A DNA stretch of 64,000 bases from positions 1,116,001-1,180,000 of the forward strand of contig CAMZOI010000001.1 of the NCBI GenBank assembly GCA_947331495.1. The letters run 5' to 3'. The stretch is from Erythrobacteraceae bacterium Alg239-R51 (GTDB taxonomy: Bacteria; Pseudomonadota; Alphaproteobacteria; Sphingomonadales; Sphingomonadaceae). Below the pieces are notes generated by a model. The model did no database searches and was not told the DNA's origin. It saw only the letters and a list, made by a program, of their open reading frames with translations. How positions within the stretch are numbered: position 1 is the stretch's first letter; every line of letters starts with the position of its first letter. This document shows positions 16,879-25,884 of the stretch, one piece after another. The position numbers and the translations under genes were made by a program.

Positions 16879-19104
16879 ATGGGCATGTTCGATTCGTTCC
16901 GGTCTGCGCGCAGGGTCGAGCCTGAGCCCGAGCCGCATCGCGGGTATTACGCGACGCACGACACTCTCGATTACGACAATTGGGACGACCAGCTCGACCG
17001 GGTCGATCATGCGATCGAGAACGAGGAGCGGCGGCGTCTGCGCCCCTGGCAGCGCGAATACTGGCGCGGGCGGCGCAAGCGCTGGTGGCTTGTACGAATC
17101 GTCGCCGCGATGCTTGCGCTGTTCATGGTCCTGGTGGCCTGGCTGGCGATCACCGCACCGCTGAACAAGTCGCTCGAACCGATCGCTCCGCCGCAGATCA
17201 CCCTCCTGGCAGCCGACGGCACGCCGATCGCCCGCAACGGTGCCATGACCGACGAGCCGGTCGAGGTGAGTGATCTGCCCCCGCACGTGGTCGAGGCATT
17301 TCTCGCGATCGAGGACCGGCGGTTCTACGATCACTGGGGGGTCGACCCGCGCGGCATCGCCCGCGCCGCCCTTACCGGGACGGGCGGCGGCAGCACGATC
17401 ACCCAGCAGCTCGCCAAGTTCACGTTCCTGACGCCCGAGCGCACGCTGACCCGCAAGGCTCGCGAGGCGCTGATCGCCTTCTGGCTCGAAAGCTGGCTGA
17501 CCAAGGACGAGATCCTGGGCCGGTACCTGTCGAACGCCTATTTCGGCGACAATGTCTATGGCCTGCGGGCAGCGAGCCTGCATTATTTCTACCGCCAGCC
17601 CGAAAACCTCAAACCCAACCAGGCAGCGATGCTGGCAGGCCTGTTGCAGGCCCCGTCGGCCTACGCCCCGACCCGGCATTACGAGCGCGCCGAGCGGCGG
17701 ATGCAGCTGGTCGTGCGGTCGATGGTCGATGCCGGCTTCATTCCCGAGGCCGAAGCGCGCGCAATGACGCCGCCGGCGCTCGACGTGCGCACCCGCAACG
17801 ACTTGCCGACCGGCACCTACTTCGCCGATTGGGCGTTGCCCGAAGCGCGGCTCCTTACCGAAAGCGGATACGCCCGCCAGACGCTTACCACCACGCTCGA
17901 CAGCCGGCTCCAGAACATCGCCCGGCAGGTGACGCAGCGCGCCCCGCTGGGCGGTGCGCAGGTTGCGCTGGTGGCGATGCGGCCGAACGGCGAGGTCGTG
18001 GCGATGATCGGCGGCAAGGACTACGCCCAGTCGCCGTTCAACCGGGCCACGCAGGCGAAGCGCCAGCCGGGGTCGACTTTCAAGCTGTTCGTCTACCTCG
18101 CCGCGCTTCGCAACGGGTGGTCGCCGGAAGATCGCATTCCCAACACCGAAATCACCGAAGGCAGCTATCGGCCCAAGAATGCGCGCGGGAACTACTCCGA
18201 AAGCCTGACCCTGGAACAGGCCTTCGCCCAGTCCAGCAATGTCGCAGCCGTGCGTCTGTTCGCCGATGTTGGCAGCGAAGAGGTCATCGAGACGGCCCGC
18301 GATCTGGGCGTATCCTCGCCCCTTGCCAAGGGCGATCCCAGCCTGGCGCTGGGTACGAACACGATGTCGCTCATCGAACTGACTGCCGCTTATGCGGCGG
18401 TGGCAGCGAACGCCTATCCCGTGGAACCGCACGCTTTCGCACGCGAAGAAACCGGCTGGTTCGAGACGATGTGGAACGGTCCCGACAGCTTTTCGAGGTC
18501 AACGCGCAAAGACATGCAGCAGATGCTGCGTTCGGCAATCAATTCGGGCACCGGCAAGGCAGCCATGCTGCGTGGTCCGAACTTCGGCAAGACCGGGACC
18601 ACGCAGGACAATCGCGACGCGCTGTTCGTCGGCTATGCAGGCGATCTGGTCGTCGGGGTGTGGGTGGGCAATGACGACAATTCCCCGCTCGAAGGGGTGT
18701 CGGGCGGTGGGCTACCTGCGCGGATCTGGCGCGATTTCATGACTAGCGCGCTCGGCGTCCAGGCAGCTCCCGACCAGCCCGCCCCGCGCCAAAATCCCGA
18801 TCCCGGCGGTCCGGTGGAGCCGCTCGACGTGCCCGAAATCGGCGATATTCCGCTCGGCGATGACAATTCGCGCCTCCGCATAGAGAATGGCGAGGCTATC
18901 TTCAGTACCGAGATCGACGGTGTCCCGGTCGATATTCGTGTCGGCGATGAAGGGATCGGCATCGACCAGGCGGCGATCGAGAACGCGCGGCGACGGGCGG
19001 AAGAGGCCCGCCGCGAAGCGGGACAGCGTTACGAGGAAATCAGACGCGAGCGGGACGAACGCCTGAGGGAACTGGAAGAGGCGCGGAACGAGGCAAACCG
19101 CTAG
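16879..19104 (+). CDS. Class A penicillin-binding protein (transglycosylase/transpeptidase), PBP1 type
   Basis: Bifunctional peptidoglycan synthase, 741 residues. A charged cytoplasmic tail (1-70) precedes one membrane anchor (about 72-94). The GT51 transglycosylase domain carries EDRRFYDHWG near 145-154 and GGSTITQQLAK. The transpeptidase domain carries Ser-x-x-Lys in PGSTFK (about 398-402), SSN (about 452) and KTGTT (about 571). A C-terminal tail of about 60 residues is an Arg/Glu-rich coiled coil, unusual for the family. The gene follows cobS after 46 bases and ends with a 4-base overlap with the convergent thioesterase. Confidence 0.94.
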   Translation: MGMFDSFRSARRVEPEPEPHRGYYATHDTLDYDNWDDQLDRVDHAIENEERRRLRPWQREYWRGRRKRWWLVRIVAAMLALFMVLVAWLAITAPLNKSLEPIAPPQITLLAADGTPIARNGAMTDEPVEVSDLPPHVVEAFLAIEDRRFYDHWGVDPRGIARAALTGTGGGSTITQQLAKFTFLTPERTLTRKAREALIAFWLESWLTKDEILGRYLSNAYFGDNVYGLRAASLHYFYRQPENLKPNQAAMLAGLLQAPSAYAPTRHYERAERRMQLVVRSMVDAGFIPEAEARAMTPPALDVRTRNDLPTGTYFADWALPEARLLTESGYARQTLTTTLDSRLQNIARQVTQRAPLGGAQVALVAMRPNGEVVAMIGGKDYAQSPFNRATQAKRQPGSTFKLFVYLAALRNGWSPEDRIPNTEITEGSYRPKNARGNYSESLTLEQAFAQSSNVAAVRLFADVGSEEVIETARDLGVSSPLAKGDPSLALGTNTMSLIELTAAYAAVAANAYPVEPHAFAREETGWFETMWNGPDSFSRSTRKDMQQMLRSAINSGTGKAAMLRGPNFGKTGTTQDNRDALFVGYAGDLVVGVWVGNDDNSPLEGVSGGGLPARIWRDFMTSALGVQAAPDQPAPRQNPDPGGPVEPLDVPEIGDIPLGDDNSRLRIENGEAIFSTEIDGVPVDIRVGDEGIGIDQAAIENARRRAEEARREAGQRYEEIRRERDERLRELEEARNEANR

Positions 19105-19502
19105 GCCATGAGCACGTTCATCACCGCTGTCGCGATCGGACGGGACCGGTCGTCCTGCCATGCTTCCACGGTAATGTTCGCGCTGCGACGGCCAAGCTTG
19201 GTGATGCGCCCCTTGGCGTAGCTCGTCCTGTTCTTGCCTGCGGCGAGGTACTGGACGGTGATGTTGATCGGCTTGAGAACGGCGTCGCGTTCCGCCTTGG
19301 CCAGGGCAGCGCGCAGGACCGAATAACCCGCAGTCTCCAGCAGGCCGCCGGTTGCGCCACCATGATAATGTTGCGGGCGCCCCTCCACCGTATCGTCGAA
19401 AGCCAGCTGCAGGACGGGCACGCCGTCCTCCCACTGGTGCAGCGCGATGCCGAGCGAACGGGCATAGGGTGTCAGCGCCTCGATCTCGGGTGTCTCACTC
19501 AT
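19101..19502 (-). CDS. PaaI-type hotdog thioesterase
   Basis: 133-residue acyl-CoA thioesterase-like protein. The hotdog motif HYHGGATGGLLETAGYSV has the conserved catalytic acid region of the PaaI branch, and the strand INITVQYLAAG is the next family landmark. It overlaps the 3' end of a second hotdog gene by 8 bases, so the two are co-translated and may form a hetero-oligomer. The substrate is unknown. Confidence 0.88.
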   Translation of the reverse strand: MSETPEIEALTPYARSLGIALHQWEDGVPVLQLAFDDTVEGRPQHYHGGATGGLLETAGYSVLRAALAKAERDAVLKPINITVQYLAAGKNRTSYAKGRITKLGRRSANITVEAWQDDRSRPIATAVMNVLMA

Positions 19503-19956
19503 CGCCGACCACCGATGCGTTCGAAGCGATCTTCATGAAAACCGCCTGGATATGGGCGACCGGGTCGTCGTGGTCGCCATCATGGGCAAGCCCGCGTACG
19601 AAAGCGGCGCTGCGCGTGATGCGATAGCATTGCGAACGGCCGAACACGCTTGCTCCCTCACGCGCGGGACGCACGTAATCGACCCGCAGGTCGAGCGTCG
19701 CAATAGCGCTGAACTCGTCCATCGCGCGCCAGATCGCCATGCCACTCGCCATGTCCATCAGGCTGAGGATAGGCCCGGACGCCAGCACGCGTTGCCCTTC
19801 CTCGCCAAGCAAGTCCTCGCGCCAGGGCAATTCGAGCTCGACCCAGTCGTCGCCGTGTTCGGAATATTTCAGACCGAGCCAGCCCGAATGGCCACGGCTC
19901 GCGAAGAACGGGGTTGCCGCTTCCGGGTCGAACTTGCGTTGCTGCATATCGGTCAT
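19495..19956 (-). CDS. PaaI-type hotdog thioesterase, tandem paralogue
   Basis: About 153 residues with the same fold as the downstream gene: GPILSLMDMASGMAIW is the hotdog helix with its acidic residue, and ATLDLRVDYVRPAREG the following strand. Sequence identity to the partner looks low, so they are old paralogues. I chose ATG 19956 (MTDMQQRKFD). A further in-frame ATG lies three codons on. The gap from the ruvX stop is 43 bases. Confidence 0.87.
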   Translation of the reverse strand: MTDMQQRKFDPEAATPFFASRGHSGWLGLKYSEHGDDWVELELPWREDLLGEEGQRVLASGPILSLMDMASGMAIWRAMDEFSAIATLDLRVDYVRPAREGASVFGRSQCYRITRSAAFVRGLAHDGDHDDPVAHIQAVFMKIASNASVVGDE

Positions 19957-19999
19957 CGTGCGGAGCCGATAGCGCCGCATGGACGCCCGGCACAACGGA

Positions 20000-20476
20000 T
20001 TAGTTCGTCAGCGCGTCCAGCGCGCCCTGCAGGATGACGGCCGCGGCATGGCTGTCGATCCGCGCGGCGCGCTTCGCCCGGCTCATGTCCTGGCCGATCA
20101 TCGCCGCCTCGGCAGAAGCGGTCGACCAGCGTTCGTCCCATAGCAGGGCCGGCAGATCGAGAGCTGTGGAAAGGTTTTTCGCATAGGCGCGGCTGGCCTG
20201 TGCGCGTGGCCCCTGGGTCCCGTCCATGTTGCGCGGCAGCCCCACGACCAGCCCCGCGATCGAACGTGCCTTGGCAAGATCGCGCAGGACGCCGCAATCC
20301 TTTGCGAATTTGCCGCGCTGGAGCGTCTGTCCAGCCGTGGCAAACCGCCAGCCCGCATCGCAAATTGCAATCCCGACGGTCTTGGTCCCGATGTCGAGGC
20401 CAAGCAAAGCGCCGCCTTCGGGCAGCGCATCGCCGAACTCCAGCGCGCTGTCGGTTACGAGGCGCTGTTCGCCCAT
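20000..20476 (-). CDS. ruvX: YqgF/RuvX family putative Holliday junction resolvase / pre-16S rRNA nuclease
   Basis: 158 residues with the RNase H-like fold. The catalytic Asp lies in LLGLDIGTKTVGIAICD, the family motif VGLPRNMDGTQGP follows, then WDERWSTASAE and the last Asp in RIDSHAAAVILQ. E. coli YqgF matures the 5' end of 16S rRNA. The start overlaps the end of the DUF3089 gene by 22 bases, so translation is probably coupled. Confidence 0.93.
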   Translation of the reverse strand: MGEQRLVTDSALEFGDALPEGGALLGLDIGTKTVGIAICDAGWRFATAGQTLQRGKFAKDCGVLRDLAKARSIAGLVVGLPRNMDGTQGPRAQASRAYAKNLSTALDLPALLWDERWSTASAEAAMIGQDMSRAKRAARIDSHAAAVILQGALDALTN

Positions 20477-21690
20477 GCCCTGACCCGCGCGACGACATCT
20501 TGCTGCACGTTCTTCCAGAACAGCGGAATGTCATAAACATGGTAATTGCCACCCGGCAGCACGCCCTGGCCCAACTCGGGCGGATCACCTATATAGAGCA
20601 GTCCGTTGTCGCCGCAGCGCGCCGGGATCGCGCCCGCGACCAGTTCTCCCGAGGTCAGCTCGTCATTCGGCAACAGCGTGCCGAGATTCTGGCTCGCCGG
20701 AGCCGATCCACCGGTTCCCCCCGTGAGCGGGTTGACGCACAAGATCGGGCCATCACCGCGCGGTGCGCCATCATAGCCCGGCGTCGCGCGGTATCGCTCC
20801 ATGATCAGGTCCGCTTCGCCATCGTCGGAGAACGCCGACCATGACAGCAGGCATCCGGCCTGGCTTGCCGTGGCACAGGCGGGAAAGGGAAGGGCGGGCA
20901 GATCGTGCTCGACCGAAACAGGCCAACCGGGCGCGTAGACGGCGGCAATACGGGATTCCAGCGGTGTTCCCGCAACCTTGTCGAGCAACAATTGAAGAAC
21001 GTGCGCGGCCCCCTGGCTGTGGCCGGCGAGGACGATGGGTTTGCCATCCTCGACGCTGTCGATGAAATAGTCGAACGCCTGAGCGACATCGGCATAGGCC
21101 GCATCGATGGCCCGTTGCGCTTCGGGCCTGTCGGTCAGGAATGCGCCTGCCGCAGCCTGGCGGTATTTCGGCGCCCAGATCTCGTCAGCGCGGTTGAACG
21201 GGCTGGCCAGGCCGCGCAGGAAAATGCGCGCCCGCATGTTCGTGGCGGCATCGTCGAAGCCCGCGTTCCAGTCTCCCCCGGCCTGGATATAACTGGTGGG
21301 CGGAACGAAGAATACGGCAAATTCGGGCAGTTCGTCCCTCTGCGCCGCTTCACCGCGTTGGGCGCCGACAGTTTCGAAGGCGTTCGGCGCGTCCAGGCTG
21401 CGCTCGACAGCGGGGCTTTCGGGCGAGGGCGTTTGCGTGGCCGGATCGGCTGCCGCTTCGGCAATCGCGGGCTGGTAACGGGCCGGATCATCGGTGCCCA
21501 GACCGGGCCGCGAATACCACATCGCCGGATCCTGGTAGGCATTGTCCGCAAGCGGTTCCTGCTCGATGAACTCTCCGCGCGGCACGAAAGCGATCTCGGT
21601 CGCTTCGCGCGACCAGATGCTGAGCGCGATCATGGCGACGATCACCAGAACGATGCAGACTGCAACGAAATACAGAAACTTACGAGCCAT
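20455..21690 (-). CDS. DUF3089 family lipase-like protein, membrane anchored
   Basis: 411 residues. An N-terminal hydrophobic segment (about 4-25) is a signal anchor and places the rest in the periplasm. The nucleophile elbow GHSQGA identifies an alpha/beta hydrolase, as known for DUF3089. FAVFFVPPTSYIQAGGDWN is a family landmark. A Pro/Glu/Thr-rich insert covers about 70-115. It overlaps both the transporter gene (11 bases) and ruvX (22 bases). The substrate is unknown. Confidence 0.87.
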   Translation of the reverse strand: MARKFLYFVAVCIVLVIVAMIALSIWSREATEIAFVPRGEFIEQEPLADNAYQDPAMWYSRPGLGTDDPARYQPAIAEAAADPATQTPSPESPAVERSLDAPNAFETVGAQRGEAAQRDELPEFAVFFVPPTSYIQAGGDWNAGFDDAATNMRARIFLRGLASPFNRADEIWAPKYRQAAAGAFLTDRPEAQRAIDAAYADVAQAFDYFIDSVEDGKPIVLAGHSQGAAHVLQLLLDKVAGTPLESRIAAVYAPGWPVSVEHDLPALPFPACATASQAGCLLSWSAFSDDGEADLIMERYRATPGYDGAPRGDGPILCVNPLTGGTGGSAPASQNLGTLLPNDELTSGELVAGAIPARCGDNGLLYIGDPPELGQGVLPGGNYHVYDIPLFWKNVQQDVVARVRAWANSAS

Positions 21691-22801
21691 CGGCGGGCAT
21701 CTCCTGCAATTCGTCCTTGCCCGTCTCTGCGGCCCGCCGTTGCAGTGCGACCTTGATCATGGCGAGCAGGGGATCGGCCAGAAACAGGCCAAGTATTCCG
21801 AACAGAATGCCCATCACCAACTGGGCTGCCAGAACGAGCGCCGGCGCGAGATCGACCGTCTTCTTGGCAATCATTGGGATAATGACATAGCCATCGAAAT
21901 TCTGGACGAAGAGATAAACGAAGACCGTGTACAGCCCCATGTCGACCCCACCGGAAAATCCCACGAGGACCATCAGGACGCCGGAGATGAGTGCTCCCAA
22001 GTTGGGCACGAAGGCGAGCAGGCCGGTAAGGATCGCCAGAAGAGCGGCCATGGGAACCGGCCCGATGCCGATTAGCTTCCCGCCATGCGCCAGCAGGATA
22101 TAGGTGAAGACACCTTCCACGAACATGCCGAGCAGGCGGCCCGCCATCAGCCGTCGCAAGGTAAAGCCCATCAACGCGCCAGTGGCATAGAAGTCGTCGC
22201 GCTTGTGGCGCGGCATCATCCAGGCCACGCCGCGTTCGTAAAGTTTCGGGTCCACCGCCACATACACCCCGATGACGACAATGAGCAGGATCGTCGTCAC
22301 CGCACCGAACAGCCCGCCCAGCGCCGTCGTGATAGTGCTTATCCCGCTGCCGATATCGCCCGCATAGCTTTGCAGCTGGTCCTGGCTGATCTGGATACCC
22401 TGAGCTCGCGCCCAAGAGACGAGTTCGTTGAGCTGCGCCTGGATGATTTCGGGAAACTGAGCGGCCTCGTTGGAAATCGTCGCACCGGCGAAGTTGATCA
22501 ACCAGTAGAAGAAGCCGACTATTCCGACCAGAACGATGGCGACGCGCCAGCCGCGTCCGATCGGCAGGATCCGCGCAAGGAGCCGTGCTCCACCGTCGAT
22601 CATCGAAGCGAAAACCAGTGCACCGAAGATTACCAGCAATGGTCGCGCGATGTAGACGGCCAGCACGACAAGACCGATAACGCCGGTCCACACGGCGGCG
22701 CGGGAGATTTCGTGGCGAATGCGGGGATCGGTCACCCGCGAGGGGCTGTTTCCGAGATCCTGCAACTCGTTAGGCAGGTCATGCGAGCTTTCAGCCACCA
22801 C
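21680..22801 (-). CDS. AI-2E family transporter (YdiK/PerM type)
   Basis: 373-residue inner-membrane protein. Two N-terminal spans (about 35-75) are followed by another near 85-105, an amphipathic periplasmic region, and a block of hydrophobic segments from about 155 on. FVPNLGALISGVLMVLVGF and the closing ILFGILGLFLADPLLAMIKV are typical of the family. Members include the E. coli autoinducer-2 exporter TqsA, but most are of unknown substrate. Co-transcribed with lepB (18-base gap) and DUF3089. Confidence 0.9.
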   Translation of the reverse strand: MVAESSHDLPNELQDLGNSPSRVTDPRIRHEISRAAVWTGVIGLVVLAVYIARPLLVIFGALVFASMIDGGARLLARILPIGRGWRVAIVLVGIVGFFYWLINFAGATISNEAAQFPEIIQAQLNELVSWARAQGIQISQDQLQSYAGDIGSGISTITTALGGLFGAVTTILLIVVIGVYVAVDPKLYERGVAWMMPRHKRDDFYATGALMGFTLRRLMAGRLLGMFVEGVFTYILLAHGGKLIGIGPVPMAALLAILTGLLAFVPNLGALISGVLMVLVGFSGGVDMGLYTVFVYLFVQNFDGYVIIPMIAKKTVDLAPALVLAAQLVMGILFGILGLFLADPLLAMIKVALQRRAAETGKDELQEMPADGS

Positions 22802-22819
22802 GAATTCTCCCTGTCCGCG

Positions 22820-23710
22820 TCAGTTCTGTTCGCGTGGCATTGTTTCGGCAATCGCCGGGCGCAAGGTGGTCCAGGCGCGGCCTTCGCGCAAACTTGTCCA
22901 CCAGCTGAGCGGATTGAGCGATGTCGTCCCGTCGAGCGAGAAGGTGATGAATTCAGCGCGCCCGCCGATATTCTCGAGCGGCACCGGGCCCATCAGACCA
23001 CGCCCGGTCAGGGTTTCGCGGCTATCGGCGGAGTGGTCGCGATTGTCGCCCATTACGAAGACATGGCCTTCGGGAAGGGTGATCTCGTCGAAATTGTCGA
23101 GCGACTGGTTCATATGGTCGATGACCAGATAGGTCGCGCCGTTGGGTAAGGTTTCCCGCAGGACCGGCACGCGGCACACGCGCTCGCCGTCCGGCCCGAT
23201 TTCGCGGTAATCGTCCATGCCGAAACCGTCGCAGCGCGAATTGGCATCGAGCGGCAGATCGATAGCCGGTTCGACCCTCTGTTCGACCGGGGTGCCGTTC
23301 AGGATGATCTGCCCCTCGCGCACGGCGATCGTGTCGCCCGGCAGGGCGACGACGCGCTTGATGTAGTCCTCGTCGCGCTCGGGATGCACCGGAATGACGA
23401 TATCGCCATATTCCGGAGTGGATCCGAACAGGCGCCAGTCCCCGCGCGGGGCGAGGTGGAAGCTGATCGACGACCAGTTCCAGCCATAGGGATACTTGCT
23501 CACCACCAGCCGATCGCCGACCAGCAGGTTGGGCATCATCGATTCCGAGGGGATGTAGAAGGGCTTTGCGACGAAGCTATGAAAGGCGAGCACAGCCAGC
23601 AGCATCAGTGCCAGGCCGCGGATTTCCGCGATCCAGTCGACCTTGTCGCCGTCGGATTTGGTTTTCTTCTTCTCGGAAATGTCGTTCACTGCCGGATTGC
23701 CGGTGGTCAT
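22820..23710 (-). CDS. lepB: Signal peptidase I
   Basis: Cleaves signal peptides from exported proteins at the outer face of the inner membrane. About 296 residues. One membrane anchor covers about 30-46. The catalytic Ser57 lies in SESMMP and the general base Lys118 in [12 protein letters not shown]. The late signature [11 protein letters not shown] is also present. The lysine-rich N-terminus is cytoplasmic. I chose ATG 23710, which overlaps the acpS stop by four bases. Confidence 0.96.
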   Translation of the reverse strand: MTTGNPAVNDISEKKKTKSDGDKVDWIAEIRGLALMLLAVLAFHSFVAKPFYIPSESMMPNLLVGDRLVVSKYPYGWNWSSISFHLAPRGDWRLFGSTPEYGDIVIPVHPERDEDYIKRVVALPGDTIAVREGQIILNGTPVEQRVEPAIDLPLDANSRCDGFGMDDYREIGPDGERVCRVPVLRETLPNGATYLVIDHMNQSLDNFDEITLPEGHVFVMGDNRDHSADSRETLTGRGLMGPVPLENIGGRAEFITFSLDGTTSLNPLSWWTSLREGRAWTTLRPAIAETMPREQN

Positions 23711-24108
23711 TGCGGGACGGCCTCGATGATGACGAAGGCTTGTGCCCATGGATGATCGTCGGTGAGGGTGAGATGAATACGTGGCTCATGCCCCGCCGGT
23801 ATCATTTCTGCAAGTCGCTTCGCCGCACCGCCCGCGAGCGCCAGCGTCGGCGCGCCCGACGGCGCGTTGACTACGCCGATGTCCTTGTGGAACACCCCGC
23901 GGCGGAAGCCAGTGCCGACGGCCTTGGCAAAGGCCTCCTTGGCGGCCCAGCGCTTGGCAAAAGTGCCTACGCGCGTGAACGGTCGCCGAGCCGCCTTCGC
24001 CCGTTCGATTTCGGTAAAGCAACGACGCTCGAACTTCTCGCCCCACCGTTCGAGCGAATTGGCGATCCGGTCCATATTGGTCAGGTCGGAGCCCATGCCG
24101 ATAATCAT
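23707..24108 (-). CDS. acpS: Holo-[acyl-carrier-protein] synthase
   Basis: Transfers the phosphopantetheine arm of CoA to acyl carrier protein. 133 residues. [12 protein letters not shown] carries the first Mg-binding Asp and [19 protein letters not shown] the second motif with its Glu. The ATG overlaps the stop of the small membrane protein gene and its own stop overlaps lepB, both by ATGA. The upstream open frame is a shadow. Confidence 0.96.
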   Translation of the reverse strand: MIIGMGSDLTNMDRIANSLERWGEKFERRCFTEIERAKAARRPFTRVGTFAKRWAAKEAFAKAVGTGFRRGVFHKDIGVVNAPSGAPTLALAGGAAKRLAEMIPAGHEPRIHLTLTDDHPWAQAFVIIEAVPQ

Positions 24109-24353
24109 CGTTGCGTGAGCCAGTGACAGATGGACGAACCGGCAAGATGGTTGATCAGGCGTCTGCCCACTTCGGCAAGCGCACCTGCAAAGATCGTCAT
24201 GCCGACAGCAGCTGGAATCAAGTCGTTCAACTGGCGTTGCGGATTTTCGGTGCCTACCACATTGGTCGCGATGATGATGGGAGCCAGGACAAGGAACAGG
24301 ACGAATGTCGTCCTGACCGATCGCCATACGCTGAGCGCGTAATCCTGTGACAT
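24105..24353 (-). CDS. Small two-span membrane protein of unknown function
   Basis: 82 residues with two hydrophobic segments (about 15-34, [18 protein letters not shown], and about 44-62, [19 protein letters not shown]) and short charged ends. I do not recognise a family. Translational coupling supports it as real: the ATG shares one base with the pdxJ stop (TAATG) and its stop overlaps acpS by ATGA. Small coupled membrane proteins at this place could assist membrane or lipid processes, but that is only position. Confidence 0.7.
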   Translation of the reverse strand: MSQDYALSVWRSVRTTFVLFLVLAPIIIATNVVGTENPQRQLNDLIPAAVGMTIFAGALAEVGRRLINHLAGSSICHWLTQR

Positions 24354-25093
24354 TACCGCGCCTCGTCCATCAGGTCGCGCATCCGCCGCACCGCGGTCTC
24401 GAGGCCGACGAAGACCGCTTCGCCGACAAGGTAATGGCCGATATTGAGCTCGGCCAGTTCGGGTATTGCGGCAATCGGCTGAACGTTCTCGTAGGTCAGC
24501 CCATGCCCGGCATGCGGCTCGATTTTCATCTCCACGGCCAATTTCGCCATCCGGGCGATGCGCTCGCGCTCACGTTCGATACGGTCTTCGTCCCCGTCCA
24601 GGCCCGCATGGGCATATTCGCCGGTGTGGAATTCGACCACGGCGGCGTTCAGCCGACTCGCCGCTTCCAGCTGCCGTTCCTCGGCCTCGATGAACAGCGA
24701 AACCCGAATGCCGTTATCCGCAAGCTTCCACACGATCGGCGCAAGCGTGTTGTGCAGGCCCGCTGCGTCCAATCCGCCCTCGGTCGTGCGCTCCTCGCGC
24801 TTTTCCGGCACAATGCAGGCAGCATGGGGGGAGTGCCGAAGCGCGATCTCGAGCATTTCCTCGGTCGCCGCCATTTCGAGATTGAGCGGGAGATCGGTCG
24901 CCTCTTGAATGCGTTTGAGGTCATCGTCGCGGATATGCCGCCGGTCCTCGCGCAGATGGGCAGTGATGCCATCACCGCCGACGCTCGCGACGATTTCCGC
25001 CGCACGCACCGGATCGGGATGATCGCCGCCCCGCGCATTGCGGATGGTCGCGACGTGATCGATATTCACTCCGAGGCGCAGGGGGCTGGTCAG
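24353..25093 (-). CDS. pdxJ: Pyridoxine 5'-phosphate synthase, apparent CTG start
   Basis: TIM-barrel enzyme that condenses 1-deoxyxylulose 5-phosphate with 3-amino-2-oxopropyl phosphate to make PNP (vitamin B6). Core motifs [28 protein letters not shown] and [11 protein letters not shown] are intact. The conserved LRLGVNIDH start of the family is only preserved if translation begins at a CTG (25093-25091), giving 246 residues. That CTG has GGGGAG nine bases upstream and overlaps the pyrE stop. The nearest standard start in frame is the GTG at 25069, which would cut into the first beta strand. No ATG, GTG or TTG lies in frame just upstream. Confidence 0.9.
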   Translation of the reverse strand: MTSPLRLGVNIDHVATIRNARGGDHPDPVRAAEIVASVGGDGITAHLREDRRHIRDDDLKRIQEATDLPLNLEMAATEEMLEIALRHSPHAACIVPEKREERTTEGGLDAAGLHNTLAPIVWKLADNGIRVSLFIEAEERQLEAASRLNAAVVEFHTGEYAHAGLDGDEDRIERERERIARMAKLAVEMKIEPHAGHGLTYENVQPIAAIPELAELNIGHYLVGEAVFVGLETAVRRMRDLMDEAR

Positions 25094-25671
25094 GACTTTC
25101 GACTCCCCGGCTTGGTAACGGGGATGGCGGCCAGTTCGGCGGGAACGTCATCATCGGAATAGGTCGGAAAATTCAGTTCGATCAACGGATAGAACGGCAC
25201 ACCGAGTTTTGCCTCACCGTTCGAGCGATCGACCAGCGCACATTCGGCGATCACCTCGCCGCCTTCGCGTCCGACCGCCGCAATCGCCTCGCGGCTGGAT
25301 AGGCCGGTGGTGACCACGTCCTCGACCATCAGCACTTTCGCGCCCTGCTCCAGCCGGAAGCCGCGACGCAGATGAAACTCGCCTTCGGGCCGTTCGAGGA
25401 ACATCGCATCCTTGCCCAGCGCCCGGCCCATTTCGTGGCCGATGACAAGACCGCCCATCGCCGGGCTGACAACGACATCGATCTCTGCGCGAATTTCGCG
25501 CGGGATCTTCTGAGCAAGGGCACGGGCAAGGCTTCCCGCCCGCTCGGGGTTCATGAGTATGCGCGCGCACTGCAGATAATATGCACTGTGCCGTCCGCTG
25601 GACAGTTTGAAATGGCCTTCTAGCAGGGCCTCGCTGGCGCGGAATTCGGAGAGGATATCGTCTTCGGTCAT
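25090..25671 (-). CDS. pyrE: Orotate phosphoribosyltransferase
   Basis: Joins orotate to PRPP in pyrimidine synthesis. About 193 residues. The N-terminal FKLSSGRHSAYYLQ and the PRPP loop VLMVEDVVTTGLSSREAI are diagnostic, and VVVSPAMGGLVIGHE is the core hydrophobic strand. I chose ATG 25671 (MTEDDILSEF). It heads the minus-strand run to 19101 and is divergent from coxB. pyrC lies elsewhere in the window at 42284. Confidence 0.95.
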   Translation of the reverse strand: MTEDDILSEFRASEALLEGHFKLSSGRHSAYYLQCARILMNPERAGSLARALAQKIPREIRAEIDVVVSPAMGGLVIGHEMGRALGKDAMFLERPEGEFHLRRGFRLEQGAKVLMVEDVVTTGLSSREAIAAVGREGGEVIAECALVDRSNGEAKLGVPFYPLIELNFPTYSDDDVPAELAAIPVTKPGSRKS

Positions 25672-25747
25672 CGTATGGGCGTCCAAAGCGGCTTGCGCGC
25701 CTTTGCGCAAGAGGCAATGGTGCTTGCACATTTTTATCCGCCACCGT

Positions 25748-25777
25748 CTTGAGGCATCGGCAAAGCCTGCTTATAGG
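25748..25777 (+). promoter_or_regulatory. Possible promoter for coxB
   Basis: CTTGAG (25748-25753) and TATAGG (25772-25777) are 18 bases apart, about 108 bases before the coxB ATG, in the pyrE-coxB divergent spacer. The match to a sigma70-type promoter is moderate only. Confidence 0.3.
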
Positions 25778-25884
25778 CGCATCGCAACCGGGCCCTCGAT
25801 TTTGGGCGGCGAGACGCCGTGCGAATATCTCAAGCAAGTCTGTTTGGTCCGATCGATGCTACGACACGAAAGAGTGCCAAGACG

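Noticed and set aside
16735..18432. 565-codon open frame on the minus strand
   Set aside because: It is antisense to the penicillin-binding protein, whose motifs are all intact. It is a GC-driven shadow.
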